Positions 22,498 through 36,210 of a stretch of 64,000 nt of DNA are shown in pieces; the first letter of the stretch is position 1, and each line of letters starts with the position of its first letter. The stretch is taken from positions 28,565,932 through 28,629,931 of the forward strand of contig JAQNBH010000002.1 of assembly GCA_028752905.1 (NCBI GenBank), given 5' to 3'. A program made the translations under genes and the position numbers. The notes beneath the pieces are model-generated. The model was given only the letters and a program-made list of their open reading frames with translations, searched no databases and was not told where the DNA came from. This DNA comes from Cladorhizidae sp. MBARI D1340-BT2 (taxonomy: Eukaryota; Porifera; Demospongiae; Poecilosclerida; Cladorhizidae).

Positions 22498-24615
22498 CTT
22501 GATATTTGCCCTAATTTGGTCTATATGTTTCTCATTTTCCCCCCGAAAATCTTGTTTTTTTGCCGTGAAGCTCATAACTTTTCTACACTTTACCCAAAAA
22601 AGATAATTTTTATATCACCGAATAGCTCTTCTAATTATCTGTCTTTTGTACGTGCCAAAATTTTGAGTACTCTAAGTATTAGCAAGTTATGGTGATTTGA
22701 AGTGGTAAGGTTTGGGATTTTTCCTGGCGTTTTCCAGTTGCCAAAGCGGTGGCCTGCCAGTGAAAAACCACTACATTTATTGATAATCTGTTCACATGTT
22801 GCAGATAAGGGCCTTCTCTATCAGTTGACAAAATCTGGGACTTTGGTCTTGTTAATTAGGGCAGTTATGAATTGTACTCTTACTTGATGCTAAACATGTT
22901 CTTGATATTTGCCCTAATTTGGTCTATATGTTTCTCATTTCCCCCCCGAAAATCTTGTTTTTTTGCCGTGAAGCTCATAACTATTCTACACTTTACCCCA
23001 AAAAGATAATTTTTATATCACCGGATAGCCCTTCTAATTATCTGTCTTTTGTACGTGCTAAAGTTTTGAATACTCTAAGTATTAGGAAGTTATGATGATT
23101 TGAAGTGGTAAGGTTTGTGATTTTTCCTGGCGTTTTCCAGTTGCCAAAGCGGTGGCCTGCCAGTGAAAAACCACTACATTTATTGATAATCTGTTCACAT
23201 GTTGCAGATAAGGGCCTTCTCTATCAGTTGACAAAATCTGGGACTTTGGTCTTGTTAATTAGGGCAGTTATGAATTGTACTCTTACTTGATGCTAAACAT
23301 GTTCTTGATATTTGCCCTAATTTGGTCTATATGTTTCTCATTTCCCCCCCGAAAATCTTGTTTTTTTGCCGTGAAGCTCATAACTATTCTACACTTTACC
23401 CCAAAAAGATAATTTTTATATCACCGGATAGCCCTTCTAATTATCTGTCTTTTGTACGTGCCAAAGTTTTGAATACTCTAAGTATTAGGAAGTTATGATG
23501 ATTTGAAGTGGTAAGGTTTGTGATTTTTCCTGGCGTTTTCCAGTTGCCAAAGCGGTGGCCTGCCAGTGAAAAACCACTACATTTATTGATAATCTGTTCA
23601 CATGTTGCAGATAAGGGCCTTCTCTATCAGTTGACAAAATCTGGGACTTTGGTCTTGTTAATTAGGGCAGTTATGAATTGTACTCTTACTTGATGCTAAA
23701 CATGTTCTTGATATTTGCCCTAATTTGGTCTATATGTTTCTCATTTTCCCCCCGAAAATCTTGTTTTTTTGCCGTGAAGCTCATAACTTTTCTACACTTT
23801 ACCCAAAAAAGATAATTTTTATATCACCGGATAGCCCTTCTAATTATCTGTCTTTTATACGTGCCAAAATTTTGAGTACTCTAAGTATTAGCAAGTTATG
23901 GTGATTTGAAGTGGTAAGGTTTGTGATTTTTCCTGGCGTTTTCCAGTTGCCAAAGCGGTGGCCTGCCAGTGAAAAACCACTACATTTATTGATAATCTGT
24001 TCACATGTTGCAGATAAGGGCCTTCTCTATCAGTTGACAAAATCTGGGACTTTGGTCTTGTTAATTAGGGCAGTTATGAATTGTACTCTTACTTGATGCT
24101 AAACATGTTAGCTTCGTAGATTATCCACACTTCACTGAATAGACTTGTTATACAGCTATTAAGATAGGACTCTCCAAGTGCTCTCTCTTGATACCAAACA
24201 TCCATATATTCTGCACACTTCACTGTAATGGACTTGCAAGATAGGTATCTCTCAGTGTTCTCTATCTTGAGCTAAACATGTTAGCTTCATAGATTCTCCA
24301 CACTTCACTGTATAAACTTGATATATAGCTCTAAAGGTAGGCCTCTCTCTGTTCTCTCTCTTGATACCAAACATCCGTATATTCCGCATACTTCACAGTA
24401 ATGGACTTGATAGAATCACAAGATAGGTTTCTCTCTGCTCTCTCTTGATGCTAAATAGATTCTCCACACTTCACTGAATAAACTTGATATATAGCTATTA
24501 AGATAGGTCTCTCTCTGTGCTCTCTGTTGATATCAAACATCCATAATATTCTGCACACTTTACTGTAATGAACTTGATATGATTCGAATGATAGGTTTCA
24601 TTATGTGTTCTCTAT
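22498..24615 (+). repeat. Superunit 4A+B (2118 bp): a3, a4, a4, a2-like, B
   Basis: A copies 22498-22900, 22901-23303, 23304-23706 and 23707-24109, all 403 bp; B 24110-24615. The second A has GTACGTGCTAAAG and the fourth has TTTTATACG and AAGTGGTAAGG. All markers recur in the next superunit. Confidence 0.93.
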
Positions 24616-26733
24616 CTTGATATTTGCCCTAATTTGGTCTATATGTTTCTCATTTTCCCCCCGAAAATCTTGTTTTTTTGCCGTGAAGCTCATAACTTTT
24701 CTACACTTTACCCAAAAAAGATAATTTTTATATCACCGAATAGCTCTTCTAATTATCTGTCTTTTGTACGTGCCAAAATTTTGAGTACTCTAAGTATTAG
24801 CAAGTTATGGTGATTTGAAGTGGTAAGGTTTGGGATTTTTCCTGGCGTTTTCCAGTTGCCAAAGCGGTGGCCTGCCAGTGAAAAACCACTACATTTATTG
24901 ATAATCTGTTCACATGTTGCAGATAAGGGCCTTCTCTATCAGTTGACAAAATCTGGGACTTTGGTCTTGTTAATTAGGGCAGTTATGAATTGTACTCTTA
25001 CTTGATGCTAAACATGTTCTTGATATTTGCCCTAATTTGGTCTATATGTTTCTCATTTCCCCCCCGAAAATCTTGTTTTTTTGCCGTGAAGCTCATAACT
25101 ATTCTACACTTTACCCCAAAAAGATAATTTTTATATCACCGGATAGCCCTTCTAATTATCTGTCTTTTGTACGTGCTAAAGTTTTGAATACTCTAAGTAT
25201 TAGGAAGTTATGATGATTTGAAGTGGTAAGGTTTGTGATTTTTCCTGGCGTTTTCCAGTTGCCAAAGCGGTGGCCTGCCAGTGAAAAACCACTACATTTA
25301 TTGATAATCTGTTCACATGTTGCAGATAAGGGCCTTCTCTATCAGTTGACAAAATCTGGGACTTTGGTCTTGTTAATTAGGGCAGTTATGAATTGTACTC
25401 TTACTTGATGCTAAACATGTTCTTGATATTTGCCCTAATTTGGTCTATATGTTTCTCATTTCCCCCCCGAAAATCTTGTTTTTTTGCCGTGAAGCTCATA
25501 ACTATTCTACACTTTACCCCAAAAAGATAATTTTTATATCACCGGATAGCCCTTCTAATTATCTGTCTTTTGTACGTGCCAAAGTTTTGAATACTCTAAG
25601 TATTAGGAAGTTATGATGATTTGAAGTGGTAAGGTTTGTGATTTTTCCTGGCGTTTTCCAGTTGCCAAAGCGGTGGCCTGCCAGTGAAAAACCACTACAT
25701 TTATTGATAATCTGTTCACATGTTGCAGATAAGGGCCTTCTCTATCAGTTGACAAAATCTGGGACTTTGGTCTTGTTAATTAGGGCAGTTATGAATTGTA
25801 CTCTTACTTGATGCTAAACATGTTCTTGATATTTGCCCTAATTTGGTCTATATGTTTCTCATTTTCCCCCCGAAAATCTTGTTTTTTTGCCGTGAAGCTC
25901 ATAACTTTTCTACACTTTACCCAAAAAAGATAATTTTTATATCACCGGATAGCCCTTCTAATTATCTGTCTTTTATACGTGCCAAAATTTTGAGTACTCT
26001 AAGTATTAGCAAGTTATGGTGATTTGAAGTGGTAAGGTTTGTGATTTTTCCTGGCGTTTTCCAGTTGCCAAAGCGGTGGCCTGCCAGTGAAAAACCACTA
26101 CATTTATTGATAATCTGTTCACATGTTGCAGATAAGGGCCTTCTCTATCAGTTGACAAAATCTGGGACTTTGGTCTTGTTAATTAGGGCAGTTATGAATT
26201 GTACTCTTACTTGATGCTAAACATGTTAGCTTCGTAGATTATCCACACTTCACTGAATAGACTTGTTATACAGCTATTAAGATAGGACTCTCCAAGTGCT
26301 CTCTCTTGATACCAAACATCCATATATTCTGCACACTTCACTGTAATGGACTTGCAAGATAGGTATCTCTCAGTGTTCTCTATCTTGAGCTAAACATGTT
26401 AGCTTCATAGATTCTCCACACTTCACTGAATAGACTTGATATATAGCTCTAAAGGTAGGCCTCTCTCTGTTCTCTCTCTTGATACCAAACATCCGTATAT
26501 TCCGCATACTTCACAGTAATGGACTTGATAGAATCACAAGATAGGTTTCTCTCTGCTCTCTCTTGATGCTAAATAGATTCTCCACACTTCACTGAATAAA
26601 CTTGATATATAGCTATTAAGATAGGTCTCTCTCTGTGCTCTCTGTTGATATCAAACATCCATAATATTCTGCACACTTTACTGTAATGGACTTGATATGA
26701 TTCGAATGATAGGTTTCATTATGTGTTCTCTAT
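24616..26733 (+). repeat. Superunit 4A+B (2118 bp), near-identical tandem copy
   Basis: A copies 24616-25018, 25019-25421, 25422-25824 and 25825-26227, B 26228-26733. The A part matches the previous superunit, including GTGCTAAAG and TTTTATACG. B instead has TGAATAGACTTG in X2 and TAATGGACTTG, so the B copies have a different history from their As. Confidence 0.93.
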
Positions 26734-28851
26734 CTTGATATTTGCCCTAATTTGGTCTATATGTTTCTCATTTTCCCCCCGAAAATCTTGTTTTTTTGCC
26801 GTGAAGCTCATAACTTTTCTACACTTTACCCAAAAAAGATAATTTTTATATCACCGGATAGCTCTTCTAATTATCTGTCTTTTGTACGTGCCAAAATTTT
26901 GAGTACTCTAAGTATTAGCAAGTTATGGTGATTTGAAGTGGTAAGGTTTGGGATTTTTCCTGGCGTTTTCCAGTTGCCAAAGCGGTGGCCTGCCAGTGAA
27001 AAACCACTACATTTATTGATAATCTGTTCACATGTTGCAGATAAGGGCCTTCTCTATCAGTTGACAAAATCTGGGACTTTGGTCTTGTTAATTAGGGCAG
27101 TTATGAATTGTACTCTTACTTGATGCTAAACATGTTCTTGATATTTGCCCTAATTTGGTCTATATGTTTCTCATTTCCCCCCCGAAAATCTTGTTTTTTT
27201 GCCGTGAAGCTCATAACTATTCTACACTTTACCCCAAAAAGATAATTTTTATATCACCGGATGGCCCTTCTAATTATCTGTCTTTTGTATGTGCCAAAGT
27301 TTTGAGTACTCTAAGTATTAGGAAGTTATGATGATTTGAAGTGGTAAGGTTTGTGATTTTTCCTGGCGTTTTCCAGTTGCCAAAGCGGTGGCCTGCCAGT
27401 GAAAAACCACTACATTTATTGATAATCTGTTCACATGTTGCAGATAAGGGCCTTCTCTATCAGTTGACAAAATCTGGGACTTTGGTCTTGTTAATTAGGG
27501 CAGTTATGAATTGTACTCTTACTTGATGCTAAACATGTTCTTGATATTTGCCCTAATTTGGTCTATATGTTTCTCATTTTCCCCCCGAAAATCTTGTTTT
27601 TTTGCCGTGAAGCTCATAACTATTCTACACTTTACCCCAAAAAGATAATTTTTATATCACCGGATAGCCCTTCTAATTATCTGTCTTTTGTACGTGCCAA
27701 AGTTTTGAATACTCTAAGTATTAGGAAGTTATGATGATTTGAAGTGGTAAGGTTTGTGATTTTTCCTGGCGTTTTCCAGTTGCCAAAGCGGTGGCCTGCC
27801 AGTGAAAAACCACTACATTTATTGATAATCTGTTCACATGTTGCAGATAAGGGCCTTCTCTATCAGTTGACAAAATCTGGGACTTTGGTCTTGTTAATTA
27901 GGGCAGTTATGAATTGTACTCTTACTTGATGCTAAACATGTTCTTGATATTTGCCCTAATTTGGTCTATATGTTTCTCATTTTCCCCCCGAAAATCTTGT
28001 TTTTTTGCCGTGAAGCTCATAACTTTTCTACACTTTACCCAAAAAAGATAATTTTTATATCACCGGATAGCCCTTCTAATTATCTGTCTTTTGTACGTGC
28101 CAAAGTTTTGAATACTCTAAGTATTAGCAAGTTATGGTGATTTGAAGTGTTAAGGTTTGTGATTTTTCCTGGCGTTTTCCAGTTGCCAAAGCGGTGGCCT
28201 GCCAGTGAAAAACCACTACATTTATTGATAATCTGTTGACATGTTGCAGATAAGGGCCTTCTCTATCAGTTGACAAAATCTGGGACTTTGGTCTTGTTAA
28301 TTAGGGCAGTTATGAATTGTACTCTTACTTGATGCTAAACATGTTAGCTTCGTAGATTATCCACACTTCACTGAATAGACTTGTTATACAGCTATTAAGA
28401 TAGGACTCTCCAAGTGCTCTCTCTTGATACCAAACATCCATATATTCTGCACACTTCACTGTAATGGACTTGCAAGATAGGTATCTCTCAGTGTTCTCTA
28501 TCTTGAGCTAAACATGTTAGCTTCATAGATTCTCCACACTTCACTGTATAAACTTGATATATAGCTCTAAAGGTAGGCCACTCTCTGTTCTCTCTCTTGA
28601 TACCAAACATCCGTATATTCCGCATACTTCACAGTAATGGACTTGATAGAATCACAAGATAGGTTTCTCTCTGCTCTCTCTTGATGCTAAATAGATTCTC
28701 CACACTTCACTGAATAAACTTGATATATAGCTATTAAGATAGGTCTCTCTCTGTGCTCTCTGTTGATATCAAACATCCATAATATTCTGCACACTTTACT
28801 GTAATGAACTTGATATGATTCGAATGATAGGTTTCATTATGTGTTCTCTAT
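26734..28851 (+). repeat. Superunit 4A+B (2118 bp), diverged third copy
   Basis: A copies 26734-27136, 27137-27539, 27540-27942 and 27943-28345, B 28346-28851. Private changes are CCGGATGGCCC and TTGTATGTGCC in the second A, a C-to-G at 28238 in the fourth A (TGTTGACATG), and GGCCACTCTC in B. Confidence 0.93.
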
Positions 28852-30162
28852 CTTGATATTTGCCCTAATTTGGTCTATATGTTTCTCATTTTCCCCCCGA
28901 AAATCTTGTTTTTTTGCCGTGAAGCTCATAACTATTCTACACTTTACCCCAAAAAGATAATTTTTATATCACCGAATAGCCCTTCTAATTATCTGTCTTT
29001 TGTACGTGCCAAAGTTTTGAATACTCTAAGTATTAGGAAGTTATGATGATTTGAAGTGGTAAGGTTTGTGATTTTTCCTGGCGTTTTCCAGTTGCCAAAG
29101 CGGTGGCCTGCCAGTGAAAAACCACTACATTTATTGATAATCTGTTCACATGTTGCAGATAAGGGCCTTCTCTATCAGTTGACAAAATCTGGGACTTTGG
29201 TCTTGTTAATTAGGGCAGTTATGAATTGTACTCTTACTTGATGCTAAACATGTTCTTGATATTTGCCCTAATTTGGTCTATATGTTTCTCATTTTCCCCC
29301 CGAAAATCTTGTTTTTTTGCCGTGAAGCTCATAACTTTTCTACACTTTATCCAAAAAAGATAATTTTATATCACTGGATAGCCCTTCTAATTATCTGTCT
29401 TTTGTACGTGCCAAAATGTTGAGTACTCTAAGTATTAGCAAGTTATGGTGATTTGAAGTGTTAAGGTTTGTGATTTTTCCTGGCGTTTTCCAGTTGCCAA
29501 AGCGGTGGCCTGCCAGTGAAAAACCACTACATTTATTGATAATCTGTTCACATGTTGCAGATAAGGGCCTTCTCTATCAGTTGACAAAATCTGGGACTTT
29601 GGTCTTGTTAATTAGGGCAGTTATGAATTGTACTCTTACTTGATGCTAAACATGTTAGCTTCGTAGATTATCCACACTTCACTGAATAGACTTGTTATAC
29701 AGCTATTAAGATAGGACTCTCCAAGTGCTCTCTCTTGATACCAAACATCCATATATTCTGCACACTTCACTGTAATGGACTTGCAAGATAGGTATCTCTC
29801 AGTGTTCTCTATCTTGAGCTAAACATGTTAGCTTCATAGATTCTCCACACTTCACTGTATAAACTTGATATATAGCTCTAAAGGTAGGTCTCTCTCTGTT
29901 CTCTCTCTTGATACCAAACATCCGTATATTCCGCATACTTCACAGTAATGGACTTGATAGAATCACAAGATAGGTTTCTCTCTGCTCTCTCTTGATGCTA
30001 AATAGATTCTCCACACTTCACTGAATAAACTTGATATATAGCTATTAAGATAGGTCTCTCTCTGTGCTCTCTGTTGATATCAAACATCCATAATATTCTG
30101 CACACTTTACTGTAATGGACTTGATATGATTCGAATGATAGGTTTCATTATGTGTTCTCTAT
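28852..30162 (+). repeat. Superunit 2A+B (1311 bp): a4, a2-like, B
   Basis: A copies 28852-29254 (a4 with GAATAGCCC) and 29255-29656, B 29657-30162. From 29342 onward it matches window position 1 onward. It is the only two-A superunit in the window that starts with a4. Confidence 0.93.
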
Positions 30163-31473
30163 CTTGATATTTGCCCTAATTTGGTCTATATGTTTCTCAT
30201 TTTCCCCCCGAAAATCTTGTTTTTTTGCCGTGAAGCTCATAACTTTTCTACACTTTACCCAAAAAAGATAATTTTTATATCACCGGATAGCTCTTCTAAT
30301 TATCTGTCTTTTGTACGTGCCAAAATTTTAAGTACTCTAAGTATTAGCAAGTTATGGTGATTTGAAGTGGTAAGGTTTGGGATCTTTCCTGGCGTTTTCC
30401 AGTTGCCAAAGCGGTGGCCTGCCAGTGAAAACCACTACATTTATTGATAATCTGTTCACATGTTGCAGATAAGGGCCTTCTCTATCAGTTGACAAAATCT
30501 GGGACTTTGGTCTTGTTAATTAGGGCAGTTATGAATTGTACTCTTACTTGATGCTAAACATGTTCTTGATATTTGCCCTAATTTGGTCTATATGTTTCTC
30601 ATTTTCCCCCCGAAAATCTTGTTTTTTTGCCGTGAAGCTCATAACTTTTCTACACTTTACCCAAAAAAGATAATTTTTATATCACCGAATAGCCCTTCTA
30701 ATTATCTGTCTTTTGTACGTGCCAAAAGTTTGAGTACTCTAAGTATTAGAAAGTTATGGTGATTTGAAGTGGTAAGGTTTGGGATTTTTCCTGGCGTTTT
30801 CCAGTTGCCAAAGCGGTGGCCTGCCAGTGAAAAACCACTACATTTATTGATAATCTGTTCACATGTTGCAGATAAGGGCCTTCTCTATCAGTTGACAAAA
30901 TCTGGGACTTTGGTCTTGTTAATTAGGGCAGTTATGAATTGTACTCTTACTTGATGCTAAACATGTTAGCTTCGTAGATTATCCACACTTCACTGAATAG
31001 ACTTGTTATACAGCTATTAAGATAGGACTCTCCAAGTGCTCTCTCTTGATACCAAACATCCATATATTCTGCACACTTCACTGTAATGGACTTGCAAGAT
31101 AGGTATCTCTCAGTGTTCTCTATCTTGAGCTAAACATGTTAGCTTCATAGATTCTCCACACTTCACTGAATAGACTTGATATATAGCTCTAAAGGTAGGC
31201 CTCTCTCTGTTCTCTCTCTTGATACCAAACATCCGTATATTCCGCATACTTCACAGTAATGGACTTGATAGAATCACAAGATAGGTTTCTCTCTGCTCTC
31301 TCTTGATGCTAAATAGATTCTCCACACTTCACTGAATAAACTTGATATATAGCTATTAAGATAGGTCTCTCTCTGTGCTCTCTGTTGATATCAAACATCC
31401 ATAATATTCTGCAAACTTTACTGTAATGAACTTGATATGATTCGAATGATAGGTTTCATTATGTGTTCTCTAT
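30163..31473 (+). repeat. Superunit 2A+B (1311 bp): a1, a3-like, B
   Basis: A copies 30163-30564 and 30565-30967, B 30968-31473. Near-identical to 822-2132, with CCAAAAGTTTGAG, ATTAGAAAG and GCAAACTTTACTG. Confidence 0.93.
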
Positions 31474-33186
31474 CTTGATATTTGCCCTAATTTGGTCTAT
31501 ATGTTTCTCATTTTCCCCCCGAAAATCTTGTTTTTTTGCCGTGAAGCTCATAACTTTTTTACACTTTATCCAAAAAAGATAATTTTTATATCATCGAATA
31601 GCTCTTCTAATTATCTGTCTTTTGTACGTGCCAAAATTTTGAGTACTCTAAGTATTAGCAAGTTATGGTGATTTGAAGTGGTAAGGTTTGGGATTTTTCC
31701 TGGCGTTTTCCAGTTGCCAAAGCGGTGGCCTGCCAGTGAAAAACCACTACATTTATTGATAATCTGTTCACATGTTGCAGATAAGGGCCTTCTCTATCAG
31801 TTGACAAAATCTGGGACTTTGGTCTTGTTAATTAGGGCAGTTATGAATTGTACTCTTACTTGATGCTAAACATGTTCTTGATATTTGCCCTAATTTGGTC
31901 TATATGTTTCTCATTTCCCCCCCGAAAATCTTGTTTTTTTGCCGTGAAGCTCATAACTATTCTACACTTTACCCCAAAAAGATAATTTTTATATCACCGG
32001 ATAGCCCTTCTAATTATCTGTCTTTTGTACGTGCCAAAGTTTTGAATACTCTAAGTATTAGGAAGTTATGATGATTTCAAGTGGTAAGGTTTGTGATTTT
32101 CCTGGCGTTTTCCAGTTGCCAAAGCGGTGGCCTGCCAGTGAAAAACCACTACATTTATTGATAATCTGTTCACATGTTGCAGATAAGGGCCTTCTCTATC
32201 AGTTGACAAAATCTGGGACTTTGGTCTTGTTAATTAGGGCAGTTATGAATTGTACTCTTACTTGATGCTAAACATGTTCTTGATATTTGCCCTAATTTGG
32301 TCTATATGTTTCTCATTTTCCCCCCGAAAATCTTGTTTTTTTGCCGTGAAGCTCATAACTTTTCTACACTTTACCCAAAAAAGATAATTTTATATCACCG
32401 GATAGCCCTTCTAATTATCTGTCTTTTGTACGTGCCAAAATTTTGAGTACTCTAAGTATTAGCAAGTTATGGTGATTTGAAGTGTTAAGGTTTGTGATTT
32501 TTCCTGGCGTTTTCCAGTTGCCAAAGCGGTGGCCTGCCAGTGAAAAACTACTACATTTATTGATAATCTGTTCACATGTTGCAGATAAGGGCCTTCTCTA
32601 TCAGTTGACAAAATCTGGGACTTTGGTCTTGTTAATTAGGGCAGTTATGAATTGTACTCTTACTTGATGCTAAACATGTTAGCTTCGTAGATTATCCACA
32701 CTTCACTGAATAGACTTGTTATACAGCTATTAAGATAGGACTCTCCAAGTGCTCTCTCTTGATACCAAACATCCATATATTCTGCACACTTCACTGTAAT
32801 GGACTTGCAAGATAGGTATCTCTCAGTGTTCTCTATCTTGAGCTAAACATGTTAGCTTCATAGATTCTCCACACTTCACTGTATAAACTTGATATATAGC
32901 TCTAAAGGTAGGCCTCTCTCTGTTCTCTCTCTTGATACCAAACATCCGTATATTCCGCATACTTCACAGTAATGGACTTGATAGAATCACAAGATAGGTT
33001 TCTCTCTGCTCTCTCTTGATGCTAAATAGATTCTCCACACTTCACTGAATAAACTTGATATATAGCTATTAAGATAGGTCTCTCTCTGTGCTCTCTGTTG
33101 ATATCAAACATCCATAATATTCTGCACACTTTACTGTAATGGACTTGATATGATTCGAATGATAGGTTTCATTATGTGTTCTCTAT
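31474..33186 (+). repeat. Superunit 3A+B (1713 bp): a3-like, a4, a2-like, B
   Basis: A copies 31474-31876, 31877-32278 and 32279-32680, B 32681-33186. Near-identical to 2133-3845, including GATTTCAAGTGG and GAAAAACTACTAC. Confidence 0.93.
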
Positions 33187-34899
33187 CTTGATATTTGCCC
33201 TAATTTGGTCTATATGTTTCTCATTTTCCCCCCGAAAATCTTGTTTTTTTGCCGTGAAGCTCATAACTTTTCTACACTTTACCCAAAAAAGATAATTTTT
33301 ATATCACCGGATAGCTCTTCTAATTATCTGTCTTTTGTACGTGCCAAAATTTTAAGTACTCTAAGTATTAGCAAGTTATGGTGATTTGAAGTGGTAAGGT
33401 TTGGGATCTTTCCTGGCGTTTTCCAGTTGCCAAAGCGGTGGCCTGCCAGTGAAAACCACTACATTTATTGATAATCTGTTCACATGTTGCAGATAAGGGC
33501 CTTCTCTATCAGTTGACAAAATCTGGGACTTTGGTCTTGTTAATTAGGGCAGTTATGAATTGTACTCTTACTTGATGCTAAACATGTTCTTGATATTTGC
33601 CCTAATTTGGTCTATATGTTTCTCATTTTCCCCCCGAAAATCTTGTTTTTTTGCCGTGAAGCTCATAACTTTTCTACACTTTACCTAAAAAAGATAATTT
33701 TTATATCACCGGATAGCTCTTCTAATTATCTGTCTTTTGTACGTGCCAAAATTTTAAGTACTCTAAGTATTAGCAAGTTATGGTGATTTGAAATGGTAAG
33801 GTTTGGGATCTTTCCTGGCGTTTTCCAGTTGCCAAAGCGGTGGCCTGCCAGTGAAAACCACTACATTTATTGATAATCTGTTCACATGTTGCAGATAAGG
33901 GCCTTCTCTATCAGTTGACAAAATCTGGGACTTTGGTCTTGTTAATTAGGGCAGTTATGAATTGTACTCTTACTTGATGCTAAACATGTTCTTGATATTT
34001 GCCCTAATTTGGTCTATATGTTTCTCATTTTCCCCCCGAAAATCTTGTTTTTTTGCCGTGAAGCTCATAACTTTTCTACACTTTACTCAAAAAAGATAAT
34101 TTTTATATCACCAGATAGCCCTTCTAATTATCTGTCTTTTGTACGTGCCAAAATTTTGAGTACTCTAAGTATTAGCAAGTTATGGTGATTTGAAGTGTTA
34201 AGGTTTGTGATTTTTCCTGGCGTTTTCCAGTTGCCAAAGCGGTGGCCTGCCAGTGAAAAACCACTACATTTATTGATAATCTGTTCACATGTTGCAGATA
34301 AGGGCCTTCTCTATCAGTTGACAAAATCTGGGACTTTGGTCTTGTTAATTAGGGCAGTTATGAATTGTACTCTTACTTGATGCTAAACATGTTAGCTTCG
34401 TAGATTATCCACACTTCACTGAATAGACTTGTTATACAGCTATTAAGATAGGACTCTCCAAGTGCTCTCTCTTGATACCAAACATCCATATATTCTGCAC
34501 ACTTCACTGTAATGGACTTGCAAGATAGGTATCTCTCAGTGTTCTCTATCTTGAGCTAAACATGTTAGCTTCATAGATTCTCCACACTTCACTGTATAAA
34601 CTTGATATATAGCTCTAAAGGTAGGCCTCTCTCTGTTCTCTCTCTTGATACCAAACATCCGTATATTCCGCATACTTCACAGTAATGGACTTGATAGAAT
34701 CACAAGATAGGTTTCTCTCTGCTCTCTCTTGATGCTAAATAGATTCTCCACACTTCACTGAATAAACTTGATATATAGCTATTAAGATAGGTCTCTCTCT
34801 GTGCTCTCTGTTGATATCAAACATCCATAATATTCTGCACACTTTACTGTAATGGACTTGATATGATTCGAATGATAGGTTTCATTATGTGTTCTCTAT
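33187..34899 (+). repeat. Superunit 3A+B (1713 bp): a1, a1m, a2, B
   Basis: A copies 33187-33588, 33589-33990 and 33991-34393, B 34394-34899. Opens the third copy of the 4,335 bp module. At the base matching 4854 it has the usual G, so the T at 4854 arose after this duplication or was converted away. Confidence 0.93.
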
Positions 34900-36210
34900 C
34901 TTGATATTTGCCCTAATTTGGTCTATATGTTTCTCATTTTCCCCCCGAAAATCTTGTTTTTTTGCCGTGAAGCTCATAACTTTTCTACACTTTACCCAAA
35001 AAAGATAATTTTTATATCACCGGATAGCTCTTCTAATTATCTGTCTTTTGTACGTGCCAAAATTTTAAGTACTCTAAGTATTAGCAAGTTATGGTGATTT
35101 GAAGTGGTAAGGTTTGGGATCTTTCCTGGCGTTTTCCAGTTGCCAAAGCGGTGGCCTGCCAGTGAAAACCACTACATTTATTGATAATCTGTTCACATGT
35201 TGCAGATAAGGGCCTTCTCTATCAGTTGACAAAATCTGGGACTTTGGTCTTGTTAATTAGGGCAGTTATGAATTGTACTCTTACTTGATGCTAAACATGT
35301 TCTTGATATTTGCCCTAATTTGGTCTATATGTTTCTCATTTCCCCCCCGAAAATCTTGTTTTTTTGCCGTGAAGCTCATAACTTTTCTACACTTTACCCA
35401 AAAAAGATAATTTTTATATCACCAGATAGCCCTTCTAATTATCTGTCTTTTGTACGTGCCAAAATTTTGAGTACTCTAAGTATTAGCAAGTTATGGTGAT
35501 TTGAAGTGTTAAGGTTTGTGATTTTTCCTGGCGTTTTCAAGTTGCCAAAGCGGTGGCCTGCCAGTGAAAAACCACTACATTTATTGATAATCTGTTCACA
35601 TGTTGCAGATAAGGGCCTTCTCTATCAGTTGACAAAATCTGGGACTTTGGTCTTGTTAATTAGGGCAGTTATGAATTGTACTCTTACTTGATGCTAAACA
35701 TGTTAGCTTCGTAGATTATCCACACTTCACTGAATAGACTTGTTATACAGCTATTAAGATAGGACTCTCCAAGTGCTCTCTCTTGATACCAAACATCCAT
35801 ATATTCTGCACACTTCACTGTAATGGACTTGCAAGATAGGTATCTCTCAGTGTTCTCTATCTTGAGCTAAACATGTTAGCTTCATAGATTCTCCACACTT
35901 CACTGTATAAACTTGATATATAGCTCTAAAGGTAGGCCTCTCTCTGTTCTCTCTCTTGATACCAAACATCCGTATATTCCGCATACTTCACAGTAATGGA
36001 CTTGATAGAATCACAAGATAGGTTTCTCTCTGCTCTCTCTTGATGCTAAATAGATTCTCCACACTTCACTGAATAAACTTGATATATAGCTATTAAGATA
36101 GGTCTCTCTCTGTGCTCTCTGTTGATATCAAACATCCATAATATTCTGCACACTTTACTGTGATGGACTTGATATGATTCGAATGATAGGTTTCATTATG
36201 TGTTCTCTAT
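34900..36210 (+). repeat. Superunit 2A+B (1311 bp): a1, a2K, B
   Basis: A copies 34900-35301 and 35302-35704, B 35705-36210. B has a private CTGTGATGG in Y3 and the normal X3, unlike its sister at 6364-6869. Confidence 0.93.
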
